Source: Pseudomonadota bacterium
GTDB taxonomy: Bacteria; Pseudomonadota; Gammaproteobacteria; Steroidobacterales; SZUA-146
Assembly: GCA_039028935.1 (NCBI GenBank)
Contig: JBCCHD010000012.1
Coordinates: 42,782 to 106,781 of the forward strand
Direction of reading: 5' to 3'
Length of the DNA: 64,000 bases
The translations under genes and the position numbers were made by a program. Positions within the stretch are counted from its first letter, which is position 1. The number at the start of each line of letters is the position of its first letter. Shown in pieces: positions 36,684 to 46,707 of this stretch. The notes under the pieces were generated by a model. It made no database searches. It was given only the letters and a program-made list of their open reading frames with translations, and had not been told where the DNA came from.

Positions 36684-38267
36684 TTAGTCCGGTACGTATT
36701 CGACCAGCGGCGCATACGATTCTCGCATGAACTGCTGCAGCCGATTCTCCTGCTCGGCCAAATCCGTACCTTCCGGCACACTTACAATCAGTCGCATCAA
36801 CGCGCCATCCGTGCGTTTACGCGTTAACGAATCCCAAAAGAGATACCACTTTTGCGCGTACTCATTCGTGAGGTTGCGTTCGCGTTGCTTGAACCAGTAG
36901 TACACCAGAAGACGCGACTTATCTTGCGTCATGATGGTGCGATTGACGTTGACCGTCTCGTCAACAGCACCTGGAACACGATCGACGGCAATCGTTTCAA
37001 ACGTCTCGATCTTCCAGCCACCACCCGGCAAACAGGTACGTGGCGAGTGAATCGCTACGCCTTTACGTTGCGTGGAGTAATACGCGACCCAAACGTTGAC
37101 CGAAGCGCTTTGATCGGCGTTATCAAACTGAGCACTCAAGTAGTCTTCAAGCTTGAGTACATCGAGATACACACTTTCGATCGGCACATTGGTGCCCGTC
37201 CATTCGTTTATCGTCATATCAAAGGCGGTGAAGCGCTCGCGTTCCGGCACAATCTCCTCTCGCTCATCCAAATACGTAGAACCGATTGCGGTGGCCAAGA
37301 TGAGCGCTACCGATGCGAAGAACGGAACGCTGAACACACCATTCTGCGTGATCTGTTCGCGCGTCGTGTCCTCACCCGAGTCGAGACTCAACGTGTCACG
37401 AAGGCTGCGCGGCTCCTTGGAAAACATCATGAAAACCTTCATGAGCAACAGCAGAATACCCACGCACGCCATAAAGATGATCCAGCCCTCAAAATCGTGC
37501 AGAAAGCCCTCGGCCTGGCTCGGACCATAGCGGTCCACCAGCACACCGATCACACCGATACGAAAGCTGTTCATCAGCACAGTAATGGGAATGGTGATAA
37601 GGAAGATAATCGCCCGTTGCCACATTGGGCCCTTGAACATATACGCCAGCAGAAACCCGAAACTCATAAGCGGGAAGAGGTAGCGCAAGCCGCTGCACGC
37701 TTCGACCACTTGAAGTTGATAGGACCCGAGGTCGATGACGTTACCCTCAAGGAACACGCTGATGTCAAAGAATCGAATGACCGCCACACCCAACTCAGAC
37801 GAAATGAGCTGGAGCTTGGCCGACAGATTGTTGTAGAGAAAATCGGGCAGCGGGATCATGAAACAGAGGTACAACAAGGGTGCCCACGCGTAGCGCATGC
37901 CACGCCAGCCGATCGCCGCCAGAATCAATCCGATGAGCGATCCAAGAAACGCGTATTGAATGATCACATAAAGCGCGCTGAGCTCGCCCATGAGGAAGAG
38001 AATCGTGCTGATGAGCACGGGTGCAAACCCTGACCAAGCGCCGCGCCAACGCATATCGAATAGCGCCTTGCGCTGTTGCCAAAGCAGGAAAAAAGCGATC
38101 GCTGGAATCAGATAGCCATGGCTATACTCTTCCTGTGACCACTCCCCAACCATAAATTTGAGGCCATCAAAATACGTGAGTAAAAGGCCGAGCAACGCCA
38201 CCACCAGGGCAACGAGGCCAAAGACGCCGTTACGGTCTCCGCCGATTTTAGAGGTCTGTGTCGTCAA
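36684..38267 (-). CDS. xrtD: VPLPA-type exosortase fused to EpsI (XrtD-like)
   Basis: A membrane transpeptidase-like enzyme that cleaves VPxPA/PEP-CTERM tails. Catalytic residues are visible: Cys191 (VVEACSGLRYLFPL), Arg236 (NSFRIGVIG) and His257 (GFLHDFEGW), within ~8 membrane helices. From ~310 a periplasmic EpsI domain follows, with its HSPRTCLPGGGW signature (His407, Cys412). Exosortase-EpsI fusions with VPLPA-type substrates are the XrtD class, and the two VPVPA proteins nearby fit. I choose the TTG at 38267: GGAG lies 7 nt upstream, and the frame further upstream to 38363 codes for non-family sequence. Substrate anchoring probably involves the EPS made by this locus. Confidence 0.92.
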   Translation of the reverse strand: MTTQTSKIGGDRNGVFGLVALVVALLGLLLTYFDGLKFMVGEWSQEEYSHGYLIPAIAFFLLWQQRKALFDMRWRGAWSGFAPVLISTILFLMGELSALYVIIQYAFLGSLIGLILAAIGWRGMRYAWAPLLYLCFMIPLPDFLYNNLSAKLQLISSELGVAVIRFFDISVFLEGNVIDLGSYQLQVVEACSGLRYLFPLMSFGFLLAYMFKGPMWQRAIIFLITIPITVLMNSFRIGVIGVLVDRYGPSQAEGFLHDFEGWIIFMACVGILLLLMKVFMMFSKEPRSLRDTLSLDSGEDTTREQITQNGVFSVPFFASVALILATAIGSTYLDEREEIVPERERFTAFDMTINEWTGTNVPIESVYLDVLKLEDYLSAQFDNADQSASVNVWVAYYSTQRKGVAIHSPRTCLPGGGWKIETFETIAVDRVPGAVDETVNVNRTIMTQDKSRLLVYYWFKQRERNLTNEYAQKWYLFWDSLTRKRTDGALMRLIVSVPEGTDLAEQENRLQQFMRESYAPLVEYVPD

Positions 38268-38469
38268 GGCATGTCTCCATTTTTTGAGGGCTGGTCCGTT
38301 AGCGATGTGCTGGCCCAATCGACTGGATCGGACGCACGCGACCGGTTCGTCGCGGCAGAACACCCTGCTCTGGACAGGCGTTACCCACTTTGTTGTTGAC
38401 CCGAAATACTACCATGAGTCGATAAGTCATATGTGACCGCGTGCCCGAAAAATAGGTTCCGCATCGTCT

Positions 38470-39207
38470 TCAGCGACGCCCAAATCGGGCCTTCATTATG
38501 TCGAACAAAAAGCGCGGCAAGGCGGTCTGGCGCAATAATCGTCGAGGGTTACTCAGGAGCCGAAACAACCACTCGAGATGCAGCGCCTGGAACAGCCTCG
38601 GCGCTCGCGTTACCGCGCCAGACAGTACATCCAAGGTGCCGCCTACGCCCTGAAACACGCGCGCGTCAAGCATCGGCATATGGCGCTGCATCCAACGCTC
38701 CTGGCGCGGACTACCCAATGCCACAAAGACAAATTGAGCGCCACTTTGGTTGATGTGCTCAATCAACTGCGGCATCTGCTCTGCTTGCACGAAGCCGTGG
38801 CTGCGGCCGGCGACAATCAGATTCGGAAAGCGCTGTTTGAGATGTTCACTGGCCGCTCGATTCACCTCATCGCTGGCACCGTACAAGAACACACCGTCGC
38901 CTCGCTCAGCGGCCAATTGGCAAAGTCTCGGCATCAAGTCCGCACCCGCCACGCGATCGAAGCGGCCGAGGCCAAGCCATCGTGCACCGAGCACCACGCC
39001 GATACCATCGGGGATTAGGAGCTTGGCGCCGGTCAAAAATCCTTGCACCTCCGCATCCTCTCGGGCGCGAATCACCTTCTCAGGATTGACGGCTAGGATG
39101 TTGCCCTGCTCACCCGCATCCAGCCACAGCCGGGCCCGCTCAACCGCATCGTCCATCGTGACCGGATCCACCGGCACACCCAACAGGTGAATTCGCTCTT
39201 TTGTCAT
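38470..39207 (-). CDS. WecG/TagA/CpsF-family glycosyltransferase
   Basis: A 245-residue family GT26 enzyme. GVPVDPVTMDDAVERARLWL, NPEKVIRAREDAE, LIPDGIGVVLGARWLG and FVALGSPRQERWM are the conserved blocks in the normal order. It would add the second sugar to a lipid-linked intermediate in the cytoplasm. The gene overlaps the heparinase-like gene by 4 bp (ATGA), indicating coupled translation. Confidence 0.93.
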   Translation of the reverse strand: MTKERIHLLGVPVDPVTMDDAVERARLWLDAGEQGNILAVNPEKVIRAREDAEVQGFLTGAKLLIPDGIGVVLGARWLGLGRFDRVAGADLMPRLCQLAAERGDGVFLYGASDEVNRAASEHLKQRFPNLIVAGRSHGFVQAEQMPQLIEHINQSGAQFVFVALGSPRQERWMQRHMPMLDARVFQGVGGTLDVLSGAVTRAPRLFQALHLEWLFRLLSNPRRLLRQTALPRFLFDIMKARFGRR

Positions 39208-41162
39208 AAAAAATACGCCTTAGATCGGGCCAGCAGCGCGGACGTGTCATCACCGACCAAACGGCCCGAATTCATGCCATCCGTCGACATCGGGTGCCCA
39301 TCCAACTTCGCCCGGCCGAGGCACATAACCGCCACCTCGCCGGGGTCGGTTACCTGGGACAACACAGTGACGCGATCGATTTCACCGTAACGCTCGGATC
39401 TTACCGCGGTGTCGAGATGACAGTCGGGCGCAATGGGACAATAGTCGGGCTTTCCATTCGATGCAGCATTCGACGATGCCGAATGGTTTACGTCGTCACG
39501 CGCTTGATATCGACCCAACGACATTTCGATCGATGGCTCGTCGTCGGACACAAACCACCCTGTCTCTTTTTGGTCTAGCGACAACGGACTAAACCACCTT
39601 TGTGTCGCGCGTCGGTCCGGCAAGTGGTCGATCACAACCAGCCGCGACGGCTCCAAGCGAATATACCGACAGACGGAGTAAAGATGAGTGACTGAGCATT
39701 TCAGTTCGAGCCACAGTTCGAGCACCTCACTCTCCTCGATATGACGACATCGACAACGATATGCGTGATCCCACATGAAGGGACTCAACTGGCGTGCAAA
39801 ATCACCGTTCTCGATCTGCACCGTGTTGTGGGCGGCGCAACTTCGCAGCCTCTTGCGATGTGACGCGTTCTCTCCTGCGTAAGCGGCGGTACCTGAGTCA
39901 CACAGCACCGCTCGACCGTCGAGCGACGCCACGATACTCAACGCGTCGGCATGGCCGTGACCGTAAGATGGCTTCATTCCGAGCGGCCCGTGGTCAATGA
40001 TCACCTGCCATCCGTACCGGTTGACGCAGGTAAGACCCGTTTCCGCAAAGTGATGGACGCTGTCCGGCACCGAATGCCGCACCCAGTCGCCACAATAATA
40101 CGGGCTGAGTGCGAAACCATCATCCGCATCGCCAAGTCGCACAAAGCCACTGCCACTGGCGGCGATCGTCGCGAGAAATTGTCCGCCCCGCTCTACTGCG
40201 AGCGAAATCGCCGACGGAACCTCTCGATGATTCGCGGCTAATACACGCCTGACACATTCAGCAAGTTCAATGTTAAAGCGGTGATACCAAGTCGACTGTT
40301 CAATTCCTCCGCCATCGGATAACACCTGACGATCGATTTCGGTCGCAAACAGATTAGTGGCAAACTGGGCCCACTCTTCCTGTTCGGGGCTGAACGGTAA
40401 GACGAGACTCGCGCACAGTAATCCCGCGCACTCTGCCAGTGTGTGATTGCCCGATGAAGAATGACTCGAAATTCGTTTTCGAATGAACCCTGCATGCTGC
40501 CGAACCAGAGCAAGCACCAAGGCCCGAACGTTCGCAGAAAGGCGACCGCGGTGTTCGAGTAAAGCCGCGGTGTGCACCACCGCGATACAGCGCAAGCCAC
40601 ATTCCATCGCCGACACATAATGTATGCCGTGTAGGTAAGGATTTGCCTGCCACCACGACATCAACTGCTGCTCGATCATCGAAAGCGCCATGCGACTTTT
40701 CGCGTCATCGGGCGTATGCCCCAATCGACGAGCGGGCACCGCCAACGCGATCAGCTGCTGCAGTCGAGCCGGTTCCCAGGATCGACGCACGTCGCCCGTC
40801 GCATTGCCGGGCCGATAATCGATGGCGTTAAAAAATCGAGCCGGCCAATGGCGTAAGGTCGTGTGCTCCACATGCCAGCCATGCTCATTCCAGTCCCAGT
40901 CGGCACCACCATAGGTCACGACGCCTTCGAGCAGAGAGTCGTAGTCGCGCGCGATGGCTTCATCGTCAAGTTGAAACGTCCCGACATTGAACTCGGGCTC
41001 TTTGGCGGAACCGGGCGGTTCGTCCGGCAAGTCGGCAGGCGGCGGGCTGTAGTCGAGTTTAATTTTGAGCAACCAGAGCTGATCGGCTACGCGTGACACG
41101 AACTCATTCAGGTCCATCACGCTAAGGCGCGTCAACAGCCAGCGCAGCGATCGTCCTGACAT
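39204..41162 (-). CDS. Heparinase II/III-family protein
   Basis: A 652-residue protein with the alpha-toroid N-terminal half (LSMIEQQLMSWW, HYVSAMECGLRCIA, SHSSSGNHTLAECAGL) and a beta-sheet C-terminal half with GHGHADALSIVASLDGRAVL and CDSGTAAY. This is the layout of bacterial heparinase II/III or alginate-lyase-like polysaccharide lyases. No clear signal peptide is visible, so export is uncertain. In EPS loci such enzymes may trim or edit the polymer. Translationally linked to the WecG-like gene. Confidence 0.87.
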   Translation of the reverse strand: MSGRSLRWLLTRLSVMDLNEFVSRVADQLWLLKIKLDYSPPPADLPDEPPGSAKEPEFNVGTFQLDDEAIARDYDSLLEGVVTYGGADWDWNEHGWHVEHTTLRHWPARFFNAIDYRPGNATGDVRRSWEPARLQQLIALAVPARRLGHTPDDAKSRMALSMIEQQLMSWWQANPYLHGIHYVSAMECGLRCIAVVHTAALLEHRGRLSANVRALVLALVRQHAGFIRKRISSHSSSGNHTLAECAGLLCASLVLPFSPEQEEWAQFATNLFATEIDRQVLSDGGGIEQSTWYHRFNIELAECVRRVLAANHREVPSAISLAVERGGQFLATIAASGSGFVRLGDADDGFALSPYYCGDWVRHSVPDSVHHFAETGLTCVNRYGWQVIIDHGPLGMKPSYGHGHADALSIVASLDGRAVLCDSGTAAYAGENASHRKRLRSCAAHNTVQIENGDFARQLSPFMWDHAYRCRCRHIEESEVLELWLELKCSVTHLYSVCRYIRLEPSRLVVIDHLPDRRATQRWFSPLSLDQKETGWFVSDDEPSIEMSLGRYQARDDVNHSASSNAASNGKPDYCPIAPDCHLDTAVRSERYGEIDRVTVLSQVTDPGEVAVMCLGRAKLDGHPMSTDGMNSGRLVGDDTSALLARSKAYFL

Positions 41163-41204
41163 GGCTAGATCACCGACCGGATCGCGATTTCCAACCGTCT
41201 GTCC

Positions 41205-42563
41205 CTAGGCATACTGCGGCATGCGAGCGACCTGCATGTCGCGTCGCCCTTCGTACAGCGCACGATCGGCCATGGCAAGGAAAACCGCCCAGGTCGCGAA
41301 CATGAACTGTTGATAGTCTGATAAGCCGAAACGCAAAAACTCAATCTTCAACTCATCGACGAGGAACATGGCCATAATCACGATACCGACTCTGGGCACC
41401 GCGTTTAAAAAACCCGACTGACTGCGATACTTAAACGCCCGCAGATACCGCGTTGTCAGCGCCAAAAACCAAGAAAGATAGGCCAGCAGCCCAACAACAC
41501 CGGACGTGTAAAGAATATGAAAATACAAATTGTGCGGGTAATGAATCGGTTCGTAACCCGGAATACGTCGCGTCCACTGATCCGGTAAGTAAAGCCGCGG
41601 ACCATGACCGAGCACGGGCTTATCCGGTATCTTCTCTAATACGTAACTGAAGTTCCGCGTGTCGGGCGTCAAGCCATCAAACTCCGTGCCGAGCAGACGC
41701 TCAAACAGCACGTTATAGGTTGTGAATTTCAGTATGAAAAACGCGGCCGTACCAAATAAGATGGGCAATCCAACGCCGAGCGCCACGACGCGTCCGATAC
41801 CGATTTGACGCACGAATAACAGCAACAGCAGAAAGAGCCCAAAAATCATCGCCAAAAAACTGCCACGACTACCGGTCGCGACCAAAAACGCGGCGTTACC
41901 GACGAACAGCCCGAGCAAAATCAGACGAACACCGGGTTTGCGGTAGTACATCAACGCAAAAACGAGGAGCACCAGCTGGGTGGCATGGAACGCACCATTG
42001 ATGCCCGCCGCGCCGAACGATCCGATAAACCGCTGATGCTGCTCTAGGTTACTCGCCGTTGCCAATTCGCTGATGCCAAATGCGATACCCGGATTGAATC
42101 CGGTTGTAATTTTAATCGTGCTAAACAGCAACACTAAAAACCCCGTCGCAATGAGCATATTGATCCCATAGCGTTCATTAGTTTCGGATCTGGCGATAAA
42201 GTTGTACACCAAATAAAACATGACGAAGTTTGCGACTAAGGTGACCAAATAAAAGAAATGATCAACATAGGTGCTTCGATGCGCCTGCGAGGTGGATAGC
42301 AGTAGCGCAAAAAGAATGAGCATACCCGCCCATAAAAGGGGAAACGATCTGAGCCGACCACGCAGCAAAAAAATAAAGCCCACCATGTACACGAGCACTG
42401 TGTTAAGCGTGCCGTAACCTGAATTAATAATCTGGAATGGGATCATCAACACGAGCAATGTGATAATGCTCTTCTCCGACGCCGAGTACGCAATCACAAA
42501 CATGATGAGCCCAAGCAACAGACCCACGATAAGCTGAGTTAACTGACTGTCAGTAAAATCCAC
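41205..42563 (-). CDS. O-antigen ligase/polymerase-like membrane protein
   Basis: A 452-residue polytopic protein with ~11 hydrophobic helices and a large periplasmic loop near the C-terminus (TPDTRNFSYVLEKIPDKPVLGHGPRLY, PIHYPHNLYFHILYTSGVVG, two blocks). The GHGP and HNLYF motifs are typical of the Wzy/WaaL family. In this locus it most likely polymerises EPS repeat units. Confidence 0.88.
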   Translation of the reverse strand: MDFTDSQLTQLIVGLLLGLIMFVIAYSASEKSIITLLVLMIPFQIINSGYGTLNTVLVYMVGFIFLLRGRLRSFPLLWAGMLILFALLLSTSQAHRSTYVDHFFYLVTLVANFVMFYLVYNFIARSETNERYGINMLIATGFLVLLFSTIKITTGFNPGIAFGISELATASNLEQHQRFIGSFGAAGINGAFHATQLVLLVFALMYYRKPGVRLILLGLFVGNAAFLVATGSRGSFLAMIFGLFLLLLLFVRQIGIGRVVALGVGLPILFGTAAFFILKFTTYNVLFERLLGTEFDGLTPDTRNFSYVLEKIPDKPVLGHGPRLYLPDQWTRRIPGYEPIHYPHNLYFHILYTSGVVGLLAYLSWFLALTTRYLRAFKYRSQSGFLNAVPRVGIVIMAMFLVDELKIEFLRFGLSDYQQFMFATWAVFLAMADRALYEGRRDMQVARMPQYA

Positions 42564-42584
42564 GCGTCGCCTCCAGGGCTATAA

Positions 42585-43586
42585 TCAGGTCGTGCGCCAC
42601 GGCTTACTCGCCGTCAGCGCCTCCGGTTTCGGCGTCAAACTGCCGATATCATAAAAACTCACGTCGAACAGTTCCAGCACACGTTGAATGCCCGCCGCAT
42701 CCTGTTTGGACAGGCGTTCAAGTGGCGTGGAGACAACGCGCTGACCCAGCGTTACACTCGACTGCTGTGATGGCCGTTGCAACAGCGCGTCACCCGGCCG
42801 ATTGTCCAGCCCCAACGCGTTCAATAACCCACGCCAAGACGCATCGTCCTGCTGTGCAAGGTGCTCATAGAACACGAAACGCTCGGTGCTTTCTGCAAGA
42901 TCCTCAAGCGGCAACAGGTTTTCAAGACACCAAATCAGTGTAAACATCTCCGCTTCGGTGCGCATCCTTGTTGCCCAATGTCGCCACGGTTTACCCATAC
43001 GGGCTTCCAAACGCTCATCGACTTCGTAGCGGGCGGCTATGCGCGCAGCATCCCAATCGCCCTTGAGTCGAATCTGCGATTCAACGACCGCGGCGGGATG
43101 GCGAATAACCAGTGCCCAATGAGTGTGCGGGCGGGCGCCTAGTGCCGGTAACAACAAATTGCCCCGAATTAGCTTTACAAGACTCGGCAACCCAGGTTGG
43201 CGACGGTATCGACGCCGATGTCGCCAGAGTTTGCGCCAGTGCGCAACGAATCGTTTTATTGAGCTCAAATCGCTAAAACTACCGGCGGTCGGCCGAAGGC
43301 GATCCGGGCGCACTCGATAGTCAATCCAAGTCCGAGGGTAGCGGCCCGCCAACACGGCATCCACAAAGGCTGGTAGCGCATCGAGATTTTCCTCCGGCCG
43401 CGGCGGATACGCCGGCAAGCCGGCGTAGCGTCGGGTCAGTGATGCGGCACGCGACCAGCCTTGAGGGTGCAGAGGCTCGAAGACAGGATGAAGGTCGTTG
43501 GCTTCGCACAGCACATCCAGCAGCCAAGTCGTTCCACTTCGCCCAGAGCCCGCTAACAGCCTCAATGTCGTGGCGTCTGAGGTCAC
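42585..43586 (-). CDS. Sulfotransferase
   Basis: A 333-residue cytosolic-type sulfotransferase using PAPS. LLAGSGRSGTTWLLDVL (~10-26) is the 5'-phosphosulfate loop, and LVIRHPAAVVESQIRLKGDW carries the 3'-phosphate-binding Arg/Ser. The start is GTG 43586, whose G overlaps the last base of the flippase TAG stop (TAGTG). The longer open frame to 43922 is only the shadow of the flippase gene. It suggests the EPS, or a lipid-linked precursor, is sulfated; the acceptor is unknown. Confidence 0.9.
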   Translation of the reverse strand: MTSDATTLRLLAGSGRSGTTWLLDVLCEANDLHPVFEPLHPQGWSRAASLTRRYAGLPAYPPRPEENLDALPAFVDAVLAGRYPRTWIDYRVRPDRLRPTAGSFSDLSSIKRFVAHWRKLWRHRRRYRRQPGLPSLVKLIRGNLLLPALGARPHTHWALVIRHPAAVVESQIRLKGDWDAARIAARYEVDERLEARMGKPWRHWATRMRTEAEMFTLIWCLENLLPLEDLAESTERFVFYEHLAQQDDASWRGLLNALGLDNRPGDALLQRPSQQSSVTLGQRVVSTPLERLSKQDAAGIQRVLELFDVSFYDIGSLTPKPEALTASKPWRTT

Positions 43587-44863
43587 TAGGCCAGCTCCTC
43601 GCGACCCGTATCGGTATCGAGCAGTCCATAGACAAGCACTTTCAGCAGCACATTGACCACAATTTGCACCAACACAAACACCTGGAGTGTCCAGCTCGCC
43701 GATTGCCCGGTAGCGTGCGCATAGGCAAACACACCGACCTGCAACACAGCGATTGTCGCTTGTACCGCGAGCCAGTAATTTTGACGCCGTAGCGTAATCA
43801 ACAACATGGCCGCCGGTGAGGTAATCCAAAACGACAATAACAGCGGCGCAAGAATTTCCGCGAACACGCCCGCCTCGCGCCAGTCGCTGCCGAGTACGAA
43901 AGTAAGCAGCTCCTGCCCCCAACCGTACAGAACAAACGCCGGACCAATACCGAGCACCAACATGACCAACATGGTTTTGAGGTAGGTGCCTCGCAGAGGA
44001 AGCCGATCGTTATGCATCGCGGACACTTTCTGAAGGAACACGCCGCGAAACGCATGAAGACCAAGTTCGACGGGCGCCTTGATTAATCGGTTGGCCATAT
44101 AAAACAGTCCAGCAACTGCCGGTGAATACATAAAACCAAAAAATATGACGGGCAAATTCTGAGCAAAGGTCCGCACGAAATCTGCAGGCATTGTGTAGGT
44201 TGGAAACTCAGGATATTTCCTCAGCATGCCAAATAGTGCCGCACCGCTTTGATGACGTACGTCGTGACGATAGACCGGAAACGCGACGATGAGCCCCGCC
44301 GCAAAACCGATGAGCAGACCCGCGAGCAACCCCCACACGGTGCTGCCGATCCAAAAACCCAGGGCAATGCGAATGCCAATATTGACCAGCGAGTTACTCA
44401 TTTCGGCCACCGCCATACGGCCGAACTGTTTTTGCCGAATCATCCAACCGTTGACGAGCAGTTTAAATGCGGCCGACAACAAAACCGCCAACGGTAACCA
44501 CCAGGCATAGTGGCCAAGGCCTTGCACCAGACCGGTTTGCTCGCAACACACGCGCACAACCGCCACGAGCACTAGCGTTACCAGTGCGACGAGAACAGCA
44601 ACCCACAATGTCGCACGCAGAAGTTGTCGCGCGTCCGACTCATTGTCTGGCAGCACCATCGCCATTTCATACTTTAGCGTGGCAAATACAGCAATGACGG
44701 CAACAACGGAAATAAACAACCCAATCACGCCGTAATCATCTGGCGTATAGAGTCTTGAGATTATCGGGATGGCGAACAACGAGATTGCGACAACCAGGCC
44801 GTTTCCTGCCAGCACTTTTGTCACATTGGCGACAAACTCGCTTTGCCGCAAACGCGCTAGCAT
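43586..44863 (-). CDS. Polysaccharide flippase (Wzx/MATE-MVF type)
   Basis: A 425-residue membrane protein with ~12 hydrophobic segments. The opening VTKVLAGNGLVVAISLFAIPIISRLYTPDDYGVIGLF is the standard start of Wzx-type oligosaccharide flippases. It would move undecaprenyl-linked repeat units to the periplasm. It is coupled to the sulfotransferase gene through a one-base overlap. Confidence 0.92.
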   Translation of the reverse strand: MLARLRQSEFVANVTKVLAGNGLVVAISLFAIPIISRLYTPDDYGVIGLFISVVAVIAVFATLKYEMAMVLPDNESDARQLLRATLWVAVLVALVTLVLVAVVRVCCEQTGLVQGLGHYAWWLPLAVLLSAAFKLLVNGWMIRQKQFGRMAVAEMSNSLVNIGIRIALGFWIGSTVWGLLAGLLIGFAAGLIVAFPVYRHDVRHQSGAALFGMLRKYPEFPTYTMPADFVRTFAQNLPVIFFGFMYSPAVAGLFYMANRLIKAPVELGLHAFRGVFLQKVSAMHNDRLPLRGTYLKTMLVMLVLGIGPAFVLYGWGQELLTFVLGSDWREAGVFAEILAPLLLSFWITSPAAMLLITLRRQNYWLAVQATIAVLQVGVFAYAHATGQSASWTLQVFVLVQIVVNVLLKVLVYGLLDTDTGREELA

Positions 44864-44900
44864 GGTTTCGCTCCGCGCCGCGCCGCGAGCCTAGGCATCG

Positions 44901-45785
44901 TTAACTCGAGCCGTCGGACTGTATCGCGATGTCTTCGCCTTCGATGTGGTCATCCTCTTCATCCGATCGGCCAGCGAAGATACCGCCCATCTTGCGGTCG
45001 CGCACAACGTCTTTGATCACAGACGTCTCAATCACTTCGCTTTGTTCGGCAAAGCCGTACACTAAGGCCGTGTCGCAAATTGTGTTAATGACCCGCGGAA
45101 TACCCCGGCTGTAGTACCACACCAGTGAGCAGGATCGTTCTGGAAACAGTTGCTCATCGCCACCGGCGGTCTTGACTCGATGATGAATGTAGCTGACGGT
45201 CTCCTGGGCACTGAGCGCCTCGAGGTGATAGTTCACTGAAATACGCTGCGCAAACTGGCGTAAGCTGGGCAACATTAAGGCGGAGCGCAGCTCTGGCTGG
45301 CCGACCAAAATCAGTTGCAACACCTGATTTTTGTCCGCGTTGATATTGGACAACATTCTCAGTTCTTCGAGTGTATCGATCGACAGATTCTGCGCTTCAT
45401 CAATAATCAACACAGTCCGCTTATTACGTGCATACTCCTGCACAACGTAGTTGACGAAATCCTCATAGCATTCGACCTTCTCTTTGCCCTTATATTCCAG
45501 GCCAAACGCCATAAGCACCCACTGCATTAAATTACCAAATGACTGATGGGTATTACTGATCAACCCGACCGTAATGTCCTCGTCCATTTCATCAAGAAGT
45601 GCACGAATCAGCGTCGTCTTGCCCGAACCGATTTCACCCGTGATGACACTGAAACCCGAATTATTACTCAACCCGTATTGCAGCATCGTGAGCGCCATTT
45701 GGTGCTTCTTACCGAGATACAAAAACGACGGATCGGGAAGCAGCGTGAAGGGCTTCTCGTTGAAATTGTAAAACTGCTCGTACAT
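44901..45785 (-). CDS. XrtA/PEP-CTERM-locus-associated AAA ATPase
   Basis: A 294-residue ExeA/GspA-like ATPase. It begins MYEQFYNFNEKPFTLLPDPSFLYLGKKH as this family does, with Walker A GEIGSGKTT (~50-58), Walker B VLIIDEAQNLS (~139-149) and YSRGIPRVINTICD near the end. Proteins of this type accompany the chain-length and kinase genes in nearly every exosortase EPS locus; their exact role is unsettled. An acidic tail (DEEDDHIEGED) follows the ATPase core. Confidence 0.92.
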   Translation of the reverse strand: MYEQFYNFNEKPFTLLPDPSFLYLGKKHQMALTMLQYGLSNNSGFSVITGEIGSGKTTLIRALLDEMDEDITVGLISNTHQSFGNLMQWVLMAFGLEYKGKEKVECYEDFVNYVVQEYARNKRTVLIIDEAQNLSIDTLEELRMLSNINADKNQVLQLILVGQPELRSALMLPSLRQFAQRISVNYHLEALSAQETVSYIHHRVKTAGGDEQLFPERSCSLVWYYSRGIPRVINTICDTALVYGFAEQSEVIETSVIKDVVRDRKMGGIFAGRSDEEDDHIEGEDIAIQSDGSS

Positions 45786-45826
45786 CGTATTACCGGTCCA
45801 CTAATGGCGTTCGCGTCTTTTGCAGA

Positions 45827-46669
45827 CTAGTAGTTATAGGACTGCGAGGGTTCTTCTGCCTGGTTGAGCAAGGAACCGATTATTTTGGTACCACGCAATA
45901 GATCATAGGTTGTGGCCAGATCCTCACGCTTCGTCGCACCGCTTTGCACCACCACCAACGCACCATCCACGTTCGGCGCAAACGCGATCGCGTCGTCCGT
46001 TGCGAGTACGGGAGGCATATCGAAAATCACGATCCGCTCGGGATAGCGTGCCTTCAGCTCAGCGATGAGATCCAGCATGCGTGGCGATGACAACATCTCG
46101 GACGAATTGGTTTCCCTTTCTTTACCGGGTAAAACCACAAGTCGTTCGACCGATGGATTGAACAGTATGTCCGGCAATGGGACATCGTTACGCAGATAGT
46201 CAATGATGCCGTGAGGTGGCTCGTACCCGAAAAAATTGTGCACACTGGGGCGCCGCAAATCGAGGTCGACCAGCAAAACCGTATGCGTGACTTCACGCGC
46301 AAGACTAATCGCAAGATTGACCGCGGTTAGCGATTTGCCTTCACCTGGCCCCGGACTCACGACCATCAGGGAATTCCAGCCATTATCTCGCATGCGCTGG
46401 ATAACGCGCGTGCGCAACATCCGATAGGCATCAGCCGCCATTTCCGCGGATTGCCCACCCAATACTCGATTCTGGTCCAATACCTGTTCGTTCACAGGCA
46501 CTACGTGTGTTTCGCTGTATACGATTTTGTCGGCCCTTACGCTACTGTGCGCAGCGGAGGGTGTCGACGTTGGAGACTGCAGCACCTCGGACTCACGGGT
46601 GCTGTCTCCGGCTGCGTTGTTCTCACGCTCTTTTTTTGCGCGGTCCAGTGCCTGCTTAATTCGTTCCAT
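45827..46669 (-). CDS. EPS tyrosine autokinase (CpsD/CapB/EpsG type)
   Basis: A 280-residue BY-kinase. SPGPGEGKSLTAVNLA is the Walker A (~104-119), LLVDLDLRRPSVHNFF is Walker A', and IVIFDMPPVLATDDA is Walker B. The C-terminus SQSYNY gives a small tyrosine cluster for autophosphorylation. It should work with the chain-length protein encoded just upstream to control EPS polymerisation and export. The variable N-terminal ~90 residues are linker-like. Confidence 0.93.
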   Translation of the reverse strand: MERIKQALDRAKKERENNAAGDSTRESEVLQSPTSTPSAAHSSVRADKIVYSETHVVPVNEQVLDQNRVLGGQSAEMAADAYRMLRTRVIQRMRDNGWNSLMVVSPGPGEGKSLTAVNLAISLAREVTHTVLLVDLDLRRPSVHNFFGYEPPHGIIDYLRNDVPLPDILFNPSVERLVVLPGKERETNSSEMLSSPRMLDLIAELKARYPERIVIFDMPPVLATDDAIAFAPNVDGALVVVQSGATKREDLATTYDLLRGTKIIGSLLNQAEEPSQSYNY

Positions 46670-46707
46670 TGCCTTGCCCTTATTGCTCGTTGAGCGTCAT
46701 ATAAAAA

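Noticed and set aside
36852..38033. 393-codon plus-strand frame over the exosortase
   Set aside because: His/Arg/Gln-rich translation, no start signal, antisense to the catalytic exosortase frame.
43587..43922. 5' extension of the sulfotransferase frame
   Set aside because: It overlaps the flippase C-terminus and encodes Cys/Arg-rich sequence without homology; the GTG at the flippase stop gives the normal family start.
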